The translations under genes and the position numbers were made by a program. 64,000 nt of DNA, taken from positions 2,452,067 to 2,516,066 of the forward strand of contig NZ_JAJKFV010000029.1 of NCBI RefSeq assembly GCF_020966775.1, read 5' to 3'. A model generated the notes under the pieces. The model saw only the letters and a program-made list of their open reading frames with translations. It had not been told where the DNA came from and did not search any database. The DNA comes from Rhodopirellula halodulae. GTDB lineage: Bacteria > Planctomycetota > Planctomycetia > Pirellulales > Pirellulaceae. Shown in pieces: positions 1-9,049 of this stretch (positions within the stretch are counted from its first letter, which is position 1; each line of letters starts with the position of its first letter).

Positions 1-1
1 G

Positions 2-211
2 CGTCGGGTGGATGAGTCGATGGACGAGGAGCGAGTTGGGTTCAAAATCGAATTGGCTGAGAAGGTGCCGTTGACCCAACCCGATGTTCAAGTCCGCCGC
101 AGCTACTTCGACACGTCACGGGTTGGAAAGAGCGCCAAGGGGCACGACTATCCGAACGAGCTGACTGAACCGGAGAAGCAAGCCGTGTTGGAATACCTCA
201 AAACGTTGTGA
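2..211 (+). CDS. C-terminal end of a cytochrome c (peroxidase-like) protein, partial
   Basis: The frame is open from the window edge to TGA at 209-211, so only the last ~69 residues of a longer protein are visible. The tail has an FDTSRVGKSAKGHDY stretch followed by LTEPEKQAVLEYLKTL. An FDTSRPG..GHEF segment followed by an LT..E..ALLEYLKTL helix is a common ending of di-haem cytochrome c peroxidase-like proteins. No CxxCH haem site is in the visible part, so the family call is an inference from the tail alone. A GTG at position 8 is almost certainly internal. Confidence 0.5.
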   Translation, partial: RRVDESMDEERVGFKIELAEKVPLTQPDVQVRRSYFDTSRVGKSAKGHDYPNELTEPEKQAVLEYLKTL

Positions 212-360
212 TTGACTTGATTCGAAATTGGCATTTTTGCTAATGACGGGACAGGTCTCGTCCTTCAGTCCTTTGGCGATGCATTCGACAGATGACTGAA
301 GCGAGCGGAGGCCCGGTTAAACAGCCCACACCGTCAGTTTCGATTCAGGAATAGGTTTTG

Positions 361-1539
361 ATGAACAGTTCGCTTCGCTTCGGATTGATCGCAATCCTCG
401 CCGTGGCCGCAACCGGATTGGTTGGGTCTTCGTCCGCCACTGCTCAGACGTCTCCGTTTCTGCGAATGTTCAAACGCGGGAAGCAGGTCGAAGCGGACCA
501 AAACAAGACTTATTCATTGAGCGAAGAAGAAGGCCCGTGGTTGATCCTGGCACACACGTTTGTGGGTGCGGGGTCGAAAGAGCGTGCCGAGCGTTTGGCG
601 TTGGAAGTTCGTCAAAACCTGAACTTGCCCGCTTACATCTATGAAGAGGAGTTTGATTTCTCCGGCGAAGTGGCCGCACCTTCATCGGGCATTCAGGTGA
701 CCGGTGGCACGCAGGCACCGCGTCGTCGCATGCGTTACGCCAATGCGATCCAATATGAAGCCCACGCTGTCTTGGTTGGTGAGTATGACCACTCGGAACA
801 TCCACAGGTCGCAGATGACTTGAAGCGAATCAAATCAGCCACCCTGCCAATCTTCAATGACGACAAGGAGATGGCTGCCGAGTTGGATCTTCGCAATCCG
901 GTCACGGCGGTGAAGGCCTTGCAGCAAAAGTTCACCAAACGCAAAGGCGACGAAGGTCTGGGCGCGATGGCCAAGGCTTTCTTGATTCGCAATCCAATGC
1001 TGCCGGAAGATTACTTTGAATCACCTGAGGTGGATTCGTTTGTTCGCAAGCTGAACGAAGATAAAGAATTCAGTTTGTTGGAGTGCAATGGCAAGTTCAC
1101 CGTCGTCGTGCGGACGTTTGAAGGCTACAACACGATCGTGGATGGCAAGAAAGAAAAGAAATTCCAGCCCAGTATGAAGCGTTTGGATCGCATGGCGATG
1201 GACGCGGCCAAGATGGTTCGTGCTTTGCGTGCTGAAGGCCAGGAGGCTTACCAGTACCACGACCGGACACGTTCGATCGTGACCATCGGAAGTTTTGATT
1301 CATTGGGGCAAGAATTGCCCGGCGGTGGGTTCGAGTACGCTCCGGAAATCAAGTCGATCATGAGCACCTATCGCGCCTTCAACGTTGATCCCAAAATCGC
1401 CAGCCAAGTCAATCGTGCGGGTGGCGACGGCGTGGCCGCCAAACACATCGACAACATTCCGTTTGACGTTCAGCCGTTGCCGATCGCGATTCCAAAGATC
1501 AGCAAACGCAGTTTCTACAGTGCCGCGGTTGGACGCTGA
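361..1539 (+). CDS. Secreted protein of unknown function
   Basis: A 392-residue protein with a clear N-terminal signal peptide (hydrophobic residues about 8-24, then SSSATAQT). I chose ATG at 361, which has CAGGA about 9 bases upstream, over the TTG directly before it. After the signal, residues ~55-100 read WLILAHTFVGAG..ERAERLALEVRQ.L.LPAYIYEE, an alternating strand/helix pattern like a small SPOR-type or other alpha/beta fold. A second similar stretch (FTVVVRTFEGYNT...AAKMVRALRAEGQEAYQYHD) lies at about 240-300, which suggests an internal duplication. I do not recognise the family. Its stop is five bases before rdgB, so the two genes are probably co-transcribed. Confidence 0.75.
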   Translation: MNSSLRFGLIAILAVAATGLVGSSSATAQTSPFLRMFKRGKQVEADQNKTYSLSEEEGPWLILAHTFVGAGSKERAERLALEVRQNLNLPAYIYEEEFDFSGEVAAPSSGIQVTGGTQAPRRRMRYANAIQYEAHAVLVGEYDHSEHPQVADDLKRIKSATLPIFNDDKEMAAELDLRNPVTAVKALQQKFTKRKGDEGLGAMAKAFLIRNPMLPEDYFESPEVDSFVRKLNEDKEFSLLECNGKFTVVVRTFEGYNTIVDGKKEKKFQPSMKRLDRMAMDAAKMVRALRAEGQEAYQYHDRTRSIVTIGSFDSLGQELPGGGFEYAPEIKSIMSTYRAFNVDPKIASQVNRAGGDGVAAKHIDNIPFDVQPLPIAIPKISKRSFYSAAVGR

Positions 1540-1544
1540 TTTCG

Positions 1545-2159
1545 ATGTTTGATTTGGTCTTGGGTACCGGCAACGCGAAAAAGCTTGTTGAACTTCGCAT
1601 GATGTTGCCGGAGGACACTGTGTCGTTGACCGCCTTGTCAGAGATTTCCGAATCGATTGACGTGGTGGAAGACGGTGCGACCTTTGCCGAGAACGCGGCC
1701 AAGAAAGCCACCGAGCAAGCCAAGCACTTAAACCGCTGGGTGTTGGCCGAGGACAGTGGTTTGTCGGTGGACGCACTGAAAGGTGAGCCCGGCGTGTTTT
1801 CAGCTCGGTACGCCGGCACGCATGGTGACGACGAAGCCAACAACGACAAGCTACTTCGTGAGTTGGACGGTGTCCCGCCGGAACGTCGCGGGGCGCAGTT
1901 CAATTGCTACTTGTGTTTGTCGGACCCGGCCGGAAATGTTCGGCTCGCGGAGTCCGGGTTTTGCCGAGGGCGAATCGCCAGCGAACGCAGCGGCGGTGCC
2001 GGCTTCGGTTACGACCCGCTGTTCATCGTTCCCGAGTATCACAAGACCTTCGGCGAATTGAACCTGACCGTGAAGCGAGCGCTCAGTCATCGCTCGCGAG
2101 CGTTGCGGGTCTTCATCCCCAAACTGCTCAAACTGATTCGCTCGCTAGACGAAGCATAA
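1545..2159 (+). CDS. rdgB: RdgB/HAM1 non-canonical purine NTP pyrophosphatase
   Basis: A 204-residue cytosolic enzyme that hydrolyses dITP, dXTP and related damaged purine nucleotides to monophosphates, keeping them out of DNA and RNA. Family motifs are all present: GTGNAKKL (residues 7-14), AEDSGLSVDAL (68-78), GVFSARYAG (83-91), GFGYDPLF (153-160) and SHRSRAL (181-187). Length matches the family (~195-205). It starts five bases after the preceding secreted-protein gene. Downstream it converges on queD, and the 17-bp tandem repeat lies between the two stops. Confidence 0.95.
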   Translation: MFDLVLGTGNAKKLVELRMMLPEDTVSLTALSEISESIDVVEDGATFAENAAKKATEQAKHLNRWVLAEDSGLSVDALKGEPGVFSARYAGTHGDDEANNDKLLRELDGVPPERRGAQFNCYLCLSDPAGNVRLAESGFCRGRIASERSGGAGFGYDPLFIVPEYHKTFGELNLTVKRALSHRSRALRVFIPKLLKLIRSLDEA

Positions 2160-2196
2160 CTCTGCGGTCGCGGTGAAGATCTACCAGCTTGTTCGC

Positions 2197-2256
2197 GGAT
2201 CGGCCTGGTCGGTGGATCGGCCTGGTCGGTGGATTGGCCTGGTTCGTGGATTGGCT
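2197..2256. repeat. 17-bp tandem repeat, about 3.5 copies
   Basis: Two perfect copies of GGATCGGCCTGGTCGGT occupy 2197-2213 and 2214-2230. A third copy with three changes (2231-2247) and a partial fourth (2248-2256) follow. The array fills the space between the convergent ends of rdgB and queD and touches the queD stop codon. A 17-base unit is not a multiple of three, so it would not be tolerated inside a gene. Confidence 0.9.
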
Positions 2257-2669
2257 CAGTCGAGTTCGACTTCGGCGTAGGTTTCTTCGCTTTCCCAGAG
2301 GCGGACCTTGTAGGCTTCCGCACCGGAGTCGCCGAGGATCTTTGGGCAGACATCTTCGAGAAAATGCTTGGCCATGTTCTCGGCGGTTGGGTTGCTGTCC
2401 ATCTCGTAGACGCGATGGGGTTCGCTGCTGCGGATCGCGTCCAGGCCGTTTTGGTCTTGGTCCCAAAGCACGAACGTGTGGTCCCAGTTCTCGTCGATCC
2501 AGTCCTTGCAGCGATTTTTCAATTGCTTGAAGTCCAGAATGCGTCCCACGGCGTCCTGTTCTTTCCCGGTCACGTAGACCTCCAGGACGTAGTTGTGGCC
2601 ATGCAAGTTTTGACATTTGCCCTCGTGCCCCACCAAGCGGTGTCCGGCGCAGAAGGTGAAACGACGCAT
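2256..2669 (-). CDS. queD: 6-carboxy-tetrahydropterin synthase family protein (QueD)
   Basis: A 137-residue protein of the 6-pyruvoyl-tetrahydropterin synthase fold. In the queuosine pathway QueD converts dihydroneopterin triphosphate to 6-carboxy-tetrahydropterin. The zinc-binding histidines are visible as His10 (FCAGHRL), His23 and His25 (LHGHNY), with the catalytic Cys19 in GKCQNLHGH; WDHTFVL (62-68) and E in RLWESEE also fit. The frame stays open upstream, but the family N-terminus starts at MRRFTF, so ATG at 2669 is used. queA, acting later in the same pathway, is at 29.2 kb. Pterin biosynthesis is the alternative role. Confidence 0.88.
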   Translation of the reverse strand: MRRFTFCAGHRLVGHEGKCQNLHGHNYVLEVYVTGKEQDAVGRILDFKQLKNRCKDWIDENWDHTFVLWDQDQNGLDAIRSSEPHRVYEMDSNPTAENMAKHFLEDVCPKILGDSGAEAYKVRLWESEETYAEVELD

Positions 2670-3180
2670 GATTCGAATGGACAAAGAATGGTTCCTGGTT
2701 GGTGTGACTGGAGTGACCGCGTGACGCGGTGGAGTTTCTCGGGCGGCTCGCGTGACATTGCCCCCGTGACGCGGACCCGTTTCTATTGTGGGGATGTGTC
2801 GAGGGTCCGAGGGGCGTGAGCTATCGCGTTCGAAACTCGGTGGCGTCGTGCCGCGACCGGATGTCGATTCGGGTGGCGGATTGACGAACAGTATGGCCCG
2901 AAAGCCGAAAAGGTTTCTGATCCGCGTAGGTTTGTCGACCCCCACAATCCGTCGAACGTGTCCGGCGAAACGAAATGTGCGATTTGAATGGTGCGAATCT
3001 GTAGACGATCGCTTGGCGAACGGTCAATTCGTTGCCATAATGAGCGTTCCCCCTTCACTGGAGGTGCTCGCTGTGAATTGAACGATCCTTGGCGTCGCAG
3101 GGTTTGCGATGGACGAGGAATGTGCGTTCTCGACCCGAGGCCTTCTCCTTCCTGCCTGCCTATGACGGAGCCCATTCTCG
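2670..3180. other. Intergenic region upstream of queD and the DoxX-like gene
   Basis: About 510 bases between divergent genes. Open frames here (for example 2788-3081 on the plus strand) have arginine-rich, low-complexity translations and no Shine-Dalgarno, so I do not call them. The only signal I see is a candidate promoter at 3013-3041. Confidence 0.5.
3013..3041 (+). promoter_or_regulatory. Candidate sigma70-type promoter for the DoxX-like/oxidoreductase pair
   Basis: TTGGCG (3013-3018), a 17-base spacer and CATAAT (3036-3041) give a reasonable -35/-10 pair, with transcription expected to start near 3048. That leaves a leader of about 130 bases before the GTG at 3181. It is a pattern match only. 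Confidence 0.4.
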
Positions 3181-4131
3181 GTGGCCAAGTTTTTGCTTTC
3201 CCCTTTGCGTTTGGCCGTTGGATGGGGACTCTCACCCCGGCTGTTAGGAACGATCGCGGTGGTGATGCTCACCCTGCTTCGACTCACGATCGGGTTCCAC
3301 TTCATCACCGAAGGAGTGGACAAATACAAGGCGGGCAACTGGTCCGCCAAGCCTTTCTTTGCCAACGCGAAAGGTCCTTTTGCGGGGCATTTCCGCCAAA
3401 TGGTCTGGGACTACGACGGCACCATGCGGTTGGATCTGGAGCAGACCAAAGTCGTTTGGGCCGTCTATCGCGACCGAATTGGCGAGCATTTTGGGTTTGA
3501 CGAAAAGCAAACAGCAGCGGCGCAAAACAACTACGCCAAAGCGGTCCAGCAATACGAATACGTCATCGAGCTGAATGCCAACGACATCGAGGAGTTCGAA
3601 CTGGGCCTGGGCCGAGTCGACGATTTGGATGCCGATAGCGTGGCTGGCGGAGTCAGCTCGTTGAGCGGTCAGCGAGAAGCCGTCCGAAAAGAGCTGGCGC
3701 AGAAAATTGGTCCTGTGTTCTCGCAAATCGATGCGATTTGGGAGAATTACGAAACCGCACAAAACAAACTGGCAACGCCGGAACAACAGTCCCGCTACCT
3801 TGCGTATGAACTGGTGAGGCCGCGTTTGCAAATGATGGACACCAGCGTGATTGATCGCTTGGTGCCTTACTTTGACATGGCAGTGGGTTGGTGTTTGTTG
3901 CTGGGGCTTTTCACCCCGGTCGCCGCGTTAGCTGCCGCTGGTTTTCTCGGTTCTGTCTTTTTGAGCCAGTACCCGCCAGAAACGGGGCCGACCTCCAGCA
4001 ATTATCAGCTGATCGAGTGCATGGCATGCTTCGTGTTGGCCGCCACGGGGGCGGGACGCTTTGCCGGGCTCGATTTCTTTTTGCATCTCATCATCCGAAA
4101 ATTCTGCGGCAATGACGCCGCCACTGCGTGA
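3181..4131 (+). CDS. DoxX-like membrane protein with a large soluble insertion
   Basis: A 316-residue protein. The first membrane helix is at ~21-42 (LLGTIAVVMLTLLRLTIGFHFITEG), and DoxX-like helices lie at ~229-260 and ~277-296 with a short final hydrophobic stretch. GWCLLLGLFTPVAALAA is typical of the DoxX family. Between helix 1 and helix 2 there is an unusual ~175-residue soluble segment (45-220) rich in Glu, Gln and Ala that looks helical. GTG start at 3181 with GGAG ten bases upstream. The Tat-exported oxidoreductase begins 16 bases after its stop, so the pair is probably an operon. The role is unknown. Confidence 0.7.
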   Translation: MAKFLLSPLRLAVGWGLSPRLLGTIAVVMLTLLRLTIGFHFITEGVDKYKAGNWSAKPFFANAKGPFAGHFRQMVWDYDGTMRLDLEQTKVVWAVYRDRIGEHFGFDEKQTAAAQNNYAKAVQQYEYVIELNANDIEEFELGLGRVDDLDADSVAGGVSSLSGQREAVRKELAQKIGPVFSQIDAIWENYETAQNKLATPEQQSRYLAYELVRPRLQMMDTSVIDRLVPYFDMAVGWCLLLGLFTPVAALAAAGFLGSVFLSQYPPETGPTSSNYQLIECMACFVLAATGAGRFAGLDFFLHLIIRKFCGNDAATA

Positions 4132-4147
4132 CCGGGAGTCCACTCAA

Positions 4148-5989
4148 ATGGTAGATAAGCTCAACGCCGATCAAAAAGAAGTCGGCTCACACAATTACTA
4201 TTCCGCCGTCGGCAGTTACTACGACGTCAACCGTCGCGATTTTCTCCGCGGCATCGTCGCTGCAGGGGCGGTCAGCGGTGCCGGTCTGGGTGCGGCTTAC
4301 TTTGGATACGGCAAAGTCACCGATCCGGTCCGAGTCGCGGTCATCGGGACGGGGGACGAGGGCAACGTGCTGATCGGTGGTTGCAACCCGGAATATGTTG
4401 ACGTCAAAGCAATCTGCGACATCCGCCCCTTCAGCCAACACCGAGCGTTCCATGGCGATTGGTCGTCATCCTCGGCTCTGAAGCGTCGGCCTGGATTGAT
4501 CAGCGTGGCTGGTTACAAGGACGAAGCCGAAGCACGCAAGAACGTGAAGGTCTACGACGGTTCCAACGGCGGCATCATGGCTTGCCTGGACGATCCCGAC
4601 ATCGAAGCGGTGATCATCGCATTGCCGTTGTTCTTGCACGCTCCCGTTGCGGCTCAGGCGATGGAACGTGGCCTGCATGTGCTGACTGAAAAACTGATGG
4701 CCCACAACGTGGCACAGTGCAAAGTCATGTCGCGAATGGCGGGTGAAATGGAAGACAAGAATGGCAATCCCATTCACTTGGCGACCGGTCACCAGCGTCA
4801 CTACAACGTCAAGTATCAAGACGCGATCAACCTGATCCGTTGGGGATTGCTCGGTCAGCTTCACCACATTCGTGCTCAGTGGCACCGTGGCAACGTTCCC
4901 GGTGCCGACAGTTGGTCCATGCCGATCCCCGGTGGAGAAATGGTCAATGGCAAGAACTTTGACCGCATCGCGAAAGACATCGCTCACCGTCAGAAGTTGC
5001 TGGCGGAGACGACGGATCCCGATGAGATGGTTCGTTTGCAAAACGAGATCGCTCAGTGGACCGCTTGGGACGCTGACAAGAACGTGAATCCGAAGGAATT
5101 TGGCTACAACGATTTCTCCGTCGGCGACAAAATGTTCACCGCGATGGAAGAGCTGCATCGTTGGCGATTGTTCGATCGCACCGGTGCGGGTTTGATGGCC
5201 GAACTCGGCAGTCACCAACTGGACGCGGTCAGCATCTTCCTCAGCTCGCTCCGCGACGACGGAAAGAAGGTGCATCCACTGAGCGTTCACGCCGTGGGTG
5301 GTCGTCACATCATGCCGGTGGATCGCGAAGTCGGCGACCACGTTTACTGCATGTTCGAGTTCCCTGGGCCGGAATACAGCAGCACGTTTGACGTTGGTTA
5401 TTACGACCGAGTTGAACGCTATCCGAATCCAGACAGCCCCGGCAACGGTCCCGTGGCTGGTTACGACACCGATCCGAACAAGAAAGTTGTTGTGACCTAC
5501 TCGTCGATCAACGGCAACGGCTTCGGCGGTTGGGGTGAGGTCGTCATGGGAACCAAGGGGACGTTGATCTTGGACAAAGAAACCGACGTTTACCTGTACC
5601 GCAACAGCGACACCAGCAGCAAAGTCGGTGTGGCCAAGAAGGACGCCGGTTTCGCGTTGGATACTTCAGCCAGCGGCGACTACGCGGCACCTGTTGCACA
5701 AGCGGCGTCGGCTGGACCTGTCAGCCGTGGTTATCGCGAAGAAATCGAGCACTGGGCTTACTGCATCCGCAACCCAGACGGCGAAAACCGTCCTCGTTGC
5801 TACCCCGAAGTCGCCATGGGTGACGCCGTCATCGCACTGGGAACCAACGTGGCTCTGAAGCGTTCGGCAAAGGGCGAAAGCGGATACCTGAAGTTCGAAG
5901 AGGAGTGGTTCGACATCGATAGCGATGCAACTCCGGACGACAGCGATATCAAGACCGAAACCGAATTCATGAAGAAGCCAGTGGCGTAA
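4148..5989 (+). CDS. Tat-exported Gfo/Idh/MocA-family oxidoreductase
   Basis: 613 residues from ATG 4148 (GGGAGT seven bases upstream); an ATG at 4112 would overlap the preceding gene and is less likely. The N-terminus has a twin-arginine signal (NRRDFLRG, Arg29-Arg30, then an Ala/Gly-rich stretch). The Rossmann fold follows, with VAVIGTGDEG (63-72) binding NAD(P). Later motifs typical of the family are EKLMAHNVAQCK and GHQRHYN. The family acts on sugars, cyclitols and related substrates; the substrate here cannot be told. Planctomycetes carry many Tat-dependent members. A strong terminator follows at 6019. Confidence 0.88.
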   Translation: MVDKLNADQKEVGSHNYYSAVGSYYDVNRRDFLRGIVAAGAVSGAGLGAAYFGYGKVTDPVRVAVIGTGDEGNVLIGGCNPEYVDVKAICDIRPFSQHRAFHGDWSSSSALKRRPGLISVAGYKDEAEARKNVKVYDGSNGGIMACLDDPDIEAVIIALPLFLHAPVAAQAMERGLHVLTEKLMAHNVAQCKVMSRMAGEMEDKNGNPIHLATGHQRHYNVKYQDAINLIRWGLLGQLHHIRAQWHRGNVPGADSWSMPIPGGEMVNGKNFDRIAKDIAHRQKLLAETTDPDEMVRLQNEIAQWTAWDADKNVNPKEFGYNDFSVGDKMFTAMEELHRWRLFDRTGAGLMAELGSHQLDAVSIFLSSLRDDGKKVHPLSVHAVGGRHIMPVDREVGDHVYCMFEFPGPEYSSTFDVGYYDRVERYPNPDSPGNGPVAGYDTDPNKKVVVTYSSINGNGFGGWGEVVMGTKGTLILDKETDVYLYRNSDTSSKVGVAKKDAGFALDTSASGDYAAPVAQAASAGPVSRGYREEIEHWAYCIRNPDGENRPRCYPEVAMGDAVIALGTNVALKRSAKGESGYLKFEEEWFDIDSDATPDDSDIKTETEFMKKPVA

Positions 5990-6018
5990 GTCGTTGCTTC
6001 TGGAATTCGAAATGCGAC

Positions 6019-6042
6019 ACGGCGGCTTCGGTCGCCGTTTTT
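6019..6042 (+). terminator. Intrinsic terminator of the oxidoreductase operon
   Basis: ACGGCGGC and GTCGCCGT form an eight-pair stem (one G-U) closed by a TTCG tetraloop, followed by a run of T at 6038-6042. It lies 30 bases after the stop codon. Confidence 0.85.
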
Positions 6043-6153
6043 CGTGCGCGGTGCGGGACCGGCAACGCCATTCGCTCGATGGTCGTTGGCTAAGATAACG
6101 TCCTCGTTAACGTGACAGAACGATGACCAATCCGAACCGCTGAGCCAGCCTTG

Positions 6154-7770
6154 ATGATGGACCGAATTTCTGTTTCCCGGATGTCTTTGATGGTCGTGCG
6201 ATGTCGGGTGACTCTGTTTGGAATGGTGGCGTGGTTGCTGATGCTCGGCATGCAGCAAACCACGTCATTCGGTGACGATCGTGATCCCGGACAGGCGGAT
6301 CGTTCGCGGATTAGCATCCTGCCCAACATTCTGATCGTGTATGCCGACGATCTGGGGTATGGGGACCTGTCTTGCTACAACGCGGAAGCGGCTTATCAAA
6401 CACCGCGGCTGGATCAATTGGCGGCGGAAGGCATTCGATTCACGGACTCGCACAGTCCGTGCACGATTTGTTCTCCGTCTCGTTACGGATTGTTCAGCGG
6501 GCAATGTGTGTTTCGCACCGGGCGACGTGTGACGGCGTTTGAAGGAGCCAGCGGTCCCAGCTATCTCACGCCGGAGGATTGGACCATTGCGGAAATGCTG
6601 AAATCCGTCGGTTATCGCACTGCGGTCTTTGGCAAGTGGCACGTCGGGCTGACGTGGGTGGATCGCGAAGGCAAGCAACTGCGGGGCGGGTTTCGAGATG
6701 TCGATCAGATCGACTACGAAAAGAGCACGCCGCTGGTGGATGGTCCCAATGCACACGGATTTGATGTGTCGTTCATCACACCCAACTGCCCGACAACTGA
6801 CCCGCTGTATCTGTACATCGAAAACGGGATGGTTCCCGTGCCAGCGAGTCAACGTCATCTGCGGAACACCCTGCCCAATCCGGGCGGGAAGTGGCGATGG
6901 GACAACGACGAAGGTTGGAAGTCACCGGGATACCAATTCGTCGATGTCGATGAACTGTTCTTCGAGAAGGCCAGCGATTTTCTAAAAGACCATGTTGAGG
7001 CACGCGGTGATCAGCCGTTCTTCGCGGTGGTGTCGACTCAGATCGCTCATGCCCCGGTGCTGCCTGGTCCGCAATATGCCGGCAAGACGGACGCGGGGCC
7101 TCGGGGAGACTTCGTTCGACAGTTGGACTCTTTGACCGGGCAGCTATTGGATCTGTTGCGGGAGCTTGGCGTGGACGACAACACCTTGGTTGTCTTCAAC
7201 TCGGACAATGGTCCGGAAACAATGCATACGATCTGGATGCGTGCAGATCACAATCACGATCCGGCGGGCGGATGGCGAGGCATGAAACGCGATGGATGGG
7301 AAGGCGGGCACCGCGTTCCGATGATGATCAAATGGCCCGGCAAGATTGCACCCGGACGAGTATCGAATCAGTTGATCAACACGACTGACTTGTTCAGGAC
7401 GCTCGCTGCCGCCGTTGGGGCGGACATGCCAGCGCACGCGGCGAAAGACAGTTTCAATCTGCTGCCGGAGTTATTGGGAAATGCTGACGATGGTGAGAGC
7501 ATTCGCCCGTACATGTTGACGCAAAGTTTTCGCGGCGAATTTCAACTGCGAGCCGGTGATTGGAAATATTTGGATCACGCAGGGTCCGGAGGTAATCGGT
7601 ACGACAGTCCATTGATGAAGCCACATTCGGCTGGCGTCGTGGAGGACGGTTTTCCCGGTCAGCTCTACAACCTGCGGGACGACCCTGGTGAGACTCGCAA
7701 TCTGTACGAATCCAATGCGGCGAAACGGGAAGAAATGAAGTTGCTGTTGAAGTCGATCGTGGGATCGTGA
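6154..7770 (+). CDS. Sulfatase (arylsulfatase family), secreted
   Basis: A sulfate-ester hydrolase of about 538 residues. The formylglycine signature C-S-P-S-R lies near residues 106-110 (in SPCTICSPSRYGL), preceded by the metal-binding YADDLGYGD motif near 63-71. GKWHVG and NSDNGPE, both family motifs, follow. The N-terminus has a signal peptide (hydrophobic stretch LFGMVAWLLMLGM). Two ATGs at 6154 and 6157 and one at 6181 are possible starts; the last would begin nearer the hydrophobic core. The C-terminal RDDPGETRNL segment is typical. Planctomycetes carry many such enzymes for sulfated algal polysaccharides; the substrate is not deducible. Confidence 0.93.
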   Translation: MMDRISVSRMSLMVVRCRVTLFGMVAWLLMLGMQQTTSFGDDRDPGQADRSRISILPNILIVYADDLGYGDLSCYNAEAAYQTPRLDQLAAEGIRFTDSHSPCTICSPSRYGLFSGQCVFRTGRRVTAFEGASGPSYLTPEDWTIAEMLKSVGYRTAVFGKWHVGLTWVDREGKQLRGGFRDVDQIDYEKSTPLVDGPNAHGFDVSFITPNCPTTDPLYLYIENGMVPVPASQRHLRNTLPNPGGKWRWDNDEGWKSPGYQFVDVDELFFEKASDFLKDHVEARGDQPFFAVVSTQIAHAPVLPGPQYAGKTDAGPRGDFVRQLDSLTGQLLDLLRELGVDDNTLVVFNSDNGPETMHTIWMRADHNHDPAGGWRGMKRDGWEGGHRVPMMIKWPGKIAPGRVSNQLINTTDLFRTLAAAVGADMPAHAAKDSFNLLPELLGNADDGESIRPYMLTQSFRGEFQLRAGDWKYLDHAGSGGNRYDSPLMKPHSAGVVEDGFPGQLYNLRDDPGETRNLYESNAAKREEMKLLLKSIVGS

Positions 7771-7785
7771 TTGGAACAGCGGTGC

Positions 7786-9033
7786 TCAAACGAGCAGTTC
7801 GAACAGCATGCGTTGTTCGTTGACGACCTGGAATTCGATGTTGTGTTTGGTCATCCGGTCGAGCAAGCCTTGGTAGTCGTCCCGGTGGGCGACTTGGAGG
7901 CCAACGAGTGCGGGCCCCGTTTCTCGATTGTGTTTCCGCGTGTATTCGAAGTGGGTGATGTCATCGGTGGGCCCCAGCACGTTGTTCAGGAACTCACGAA
8001 GTGCGCCGGCACGTTGCGGGAATTTGATGATAAAGTAATGCTGCAAGCCCTCATAAAGCATTGCTCGGTCGCGAATTTCTTCGGTGCGCGTGATGTCGTT
8101 GTTGCTGCCGCCGACAATGCACACGACCGTCTTGCCACGAATCTCTTCGGTGAGTTGTTCCAAAGCGGAAATCGCTAACGCACCCGCCGGTTCAACGACC
8201 AAGCCTTCGTCGTTGTAGAGCTGCAGCATGACGCTGCACACTTTGCCTTCGGGAACCAAGACCATGTCGTCGATGACTTCTTGCGCAATCTGGAAATTCA
8301 AATCGCCAACACGACGCACGGCGGCACCGTCGACAAAGTTGTCGATCTTATCCAGCGTGATCACTTCGCCCCGGCGGAGGCTGTCGTGCATAGCAGGAGC
8401 GCCGGCCGGTTCGATCCCGATGATCTTGGTCGATGGCGAAAGCTGTTTGAACACGCTGCCCAGACCCGAGATCAGTCCTCCGCCACCAACGGCAACAAGC
8501 ACATAGTCGATTGGTTCCGCGTGGTCCTCGAGAATCTCCAACCCCACGGTTCCTTGTCCTTCGATGATTGCTGGATCATCAAAGGGCGGGATGTAGGTCA
8601 ATCCTTCGGCGGTAGCGAGGTGGGCCTGCGAGGCCGCGTCATCAAAGGTGTCACCGATCAGGATCACCTCGACGTGTTCCTGGCCAAACAACTTGACTTT
8701 GTCAACTTTTTGTTTGGGTGTCACGGCGGGCATGAAAACTCGGCCGCGAATTTTCATGGCGTGGCATGCGTAGGCGAATCCTTGAGCGTGGTTGCCGGCG
8801 CTGGCGCAGACGACTCCCGCGGCCCGTTGTTCGTCGCTCAGTTGCGACATGCGGTTGTAAGCCCCGCGAATTTTGTAGCTGCGGACTTCTTGCAGGTCTT
8901 CACGCTTGAGCAGAATCTCCGCGTCGTAAGTGGCGGAAAGGCGAGCGTTCCGCATCAGAGGCGTGTGCCGTGCGACACCAGCGATGCGTTCGCGTGCCGC
9001 TCGGATACGTTCGGCGGCGATCAATGAAGTCAT
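7786..9033 (-). CDS. ilvA: Threonine ammonia-lyase (threonine dehydratase), short form
   Basis: A 415-residue PLP enzyme deaminating threonine to 2-oxobutyrate for isoleucine synthesis. The PLP lysine is Lys54 in RSYKIRGAYN. The phosphate-binding glycine loop AVGGGGLISG is at 181-190, and SAGNHAQGFA is also present. After the catalytic domain comes one ACT-like regulatory domain (about 330-415, starting LQHYFIIKFPQRAGALREFL), as in the B. subtilis-type enzyme. It lies 16 bases downstream of lptB on the same strand, likely as the last gene of lepB-lptB-ilvA, though the functions are unrelated. Confidence 0.93.
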   Translation of the reverse strand: MTSLIAAERIRAARERIAGVARHTPLMRNARLSATYDAEILLKREDLQEVRSYKIRGAYNRMSQLSDEQRAAGVVCASAGNHAQGFAYACHAMKIRGRVFMPAVTPKQKVDKVKLFGQEHVEVILIGDTFDDAASQAHLATAEGLTYIPPFDDPAIIEGQGTVGLEILEDHAEPIDYVLVAVGGGGLISGLGSVFKQLSPSTKIIGIEPAGAPAMHDSLRRGEVITLDKIDNFVDGAAVRRVGDLNFQIAQEVIDDMVLVPEGKVCSVMLQLYNDEGLVVEPAGALAISALEQLTEEIRGKTVVCIVGGSNNDITRTEEIRDRAMLYEGLQHYFIIKFPQRAGALREFLNNVLGPTDDITHFEYTRKHNRETGPALVGLQVAHRDDYQGLLDRMTKHNIEFQVVNEQRMLFELLV

Positions 9034-9049
9034 GTGGATGCAGTTCTGT

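Noticed and set aside
245..295. Small hairpins (GACGGGA/TCTCGTC and CTTCAGTC/GACTGAAG) before the first secreted-protein gene
   Set aside because: No T-run and a long loop in the second; too weak to call a terminator.
2788..3081. 97-codon frame upstream of the DoxX-like gene
   Set aside because: Translation is basic and unstructured, and a candidate promoter lies within it.
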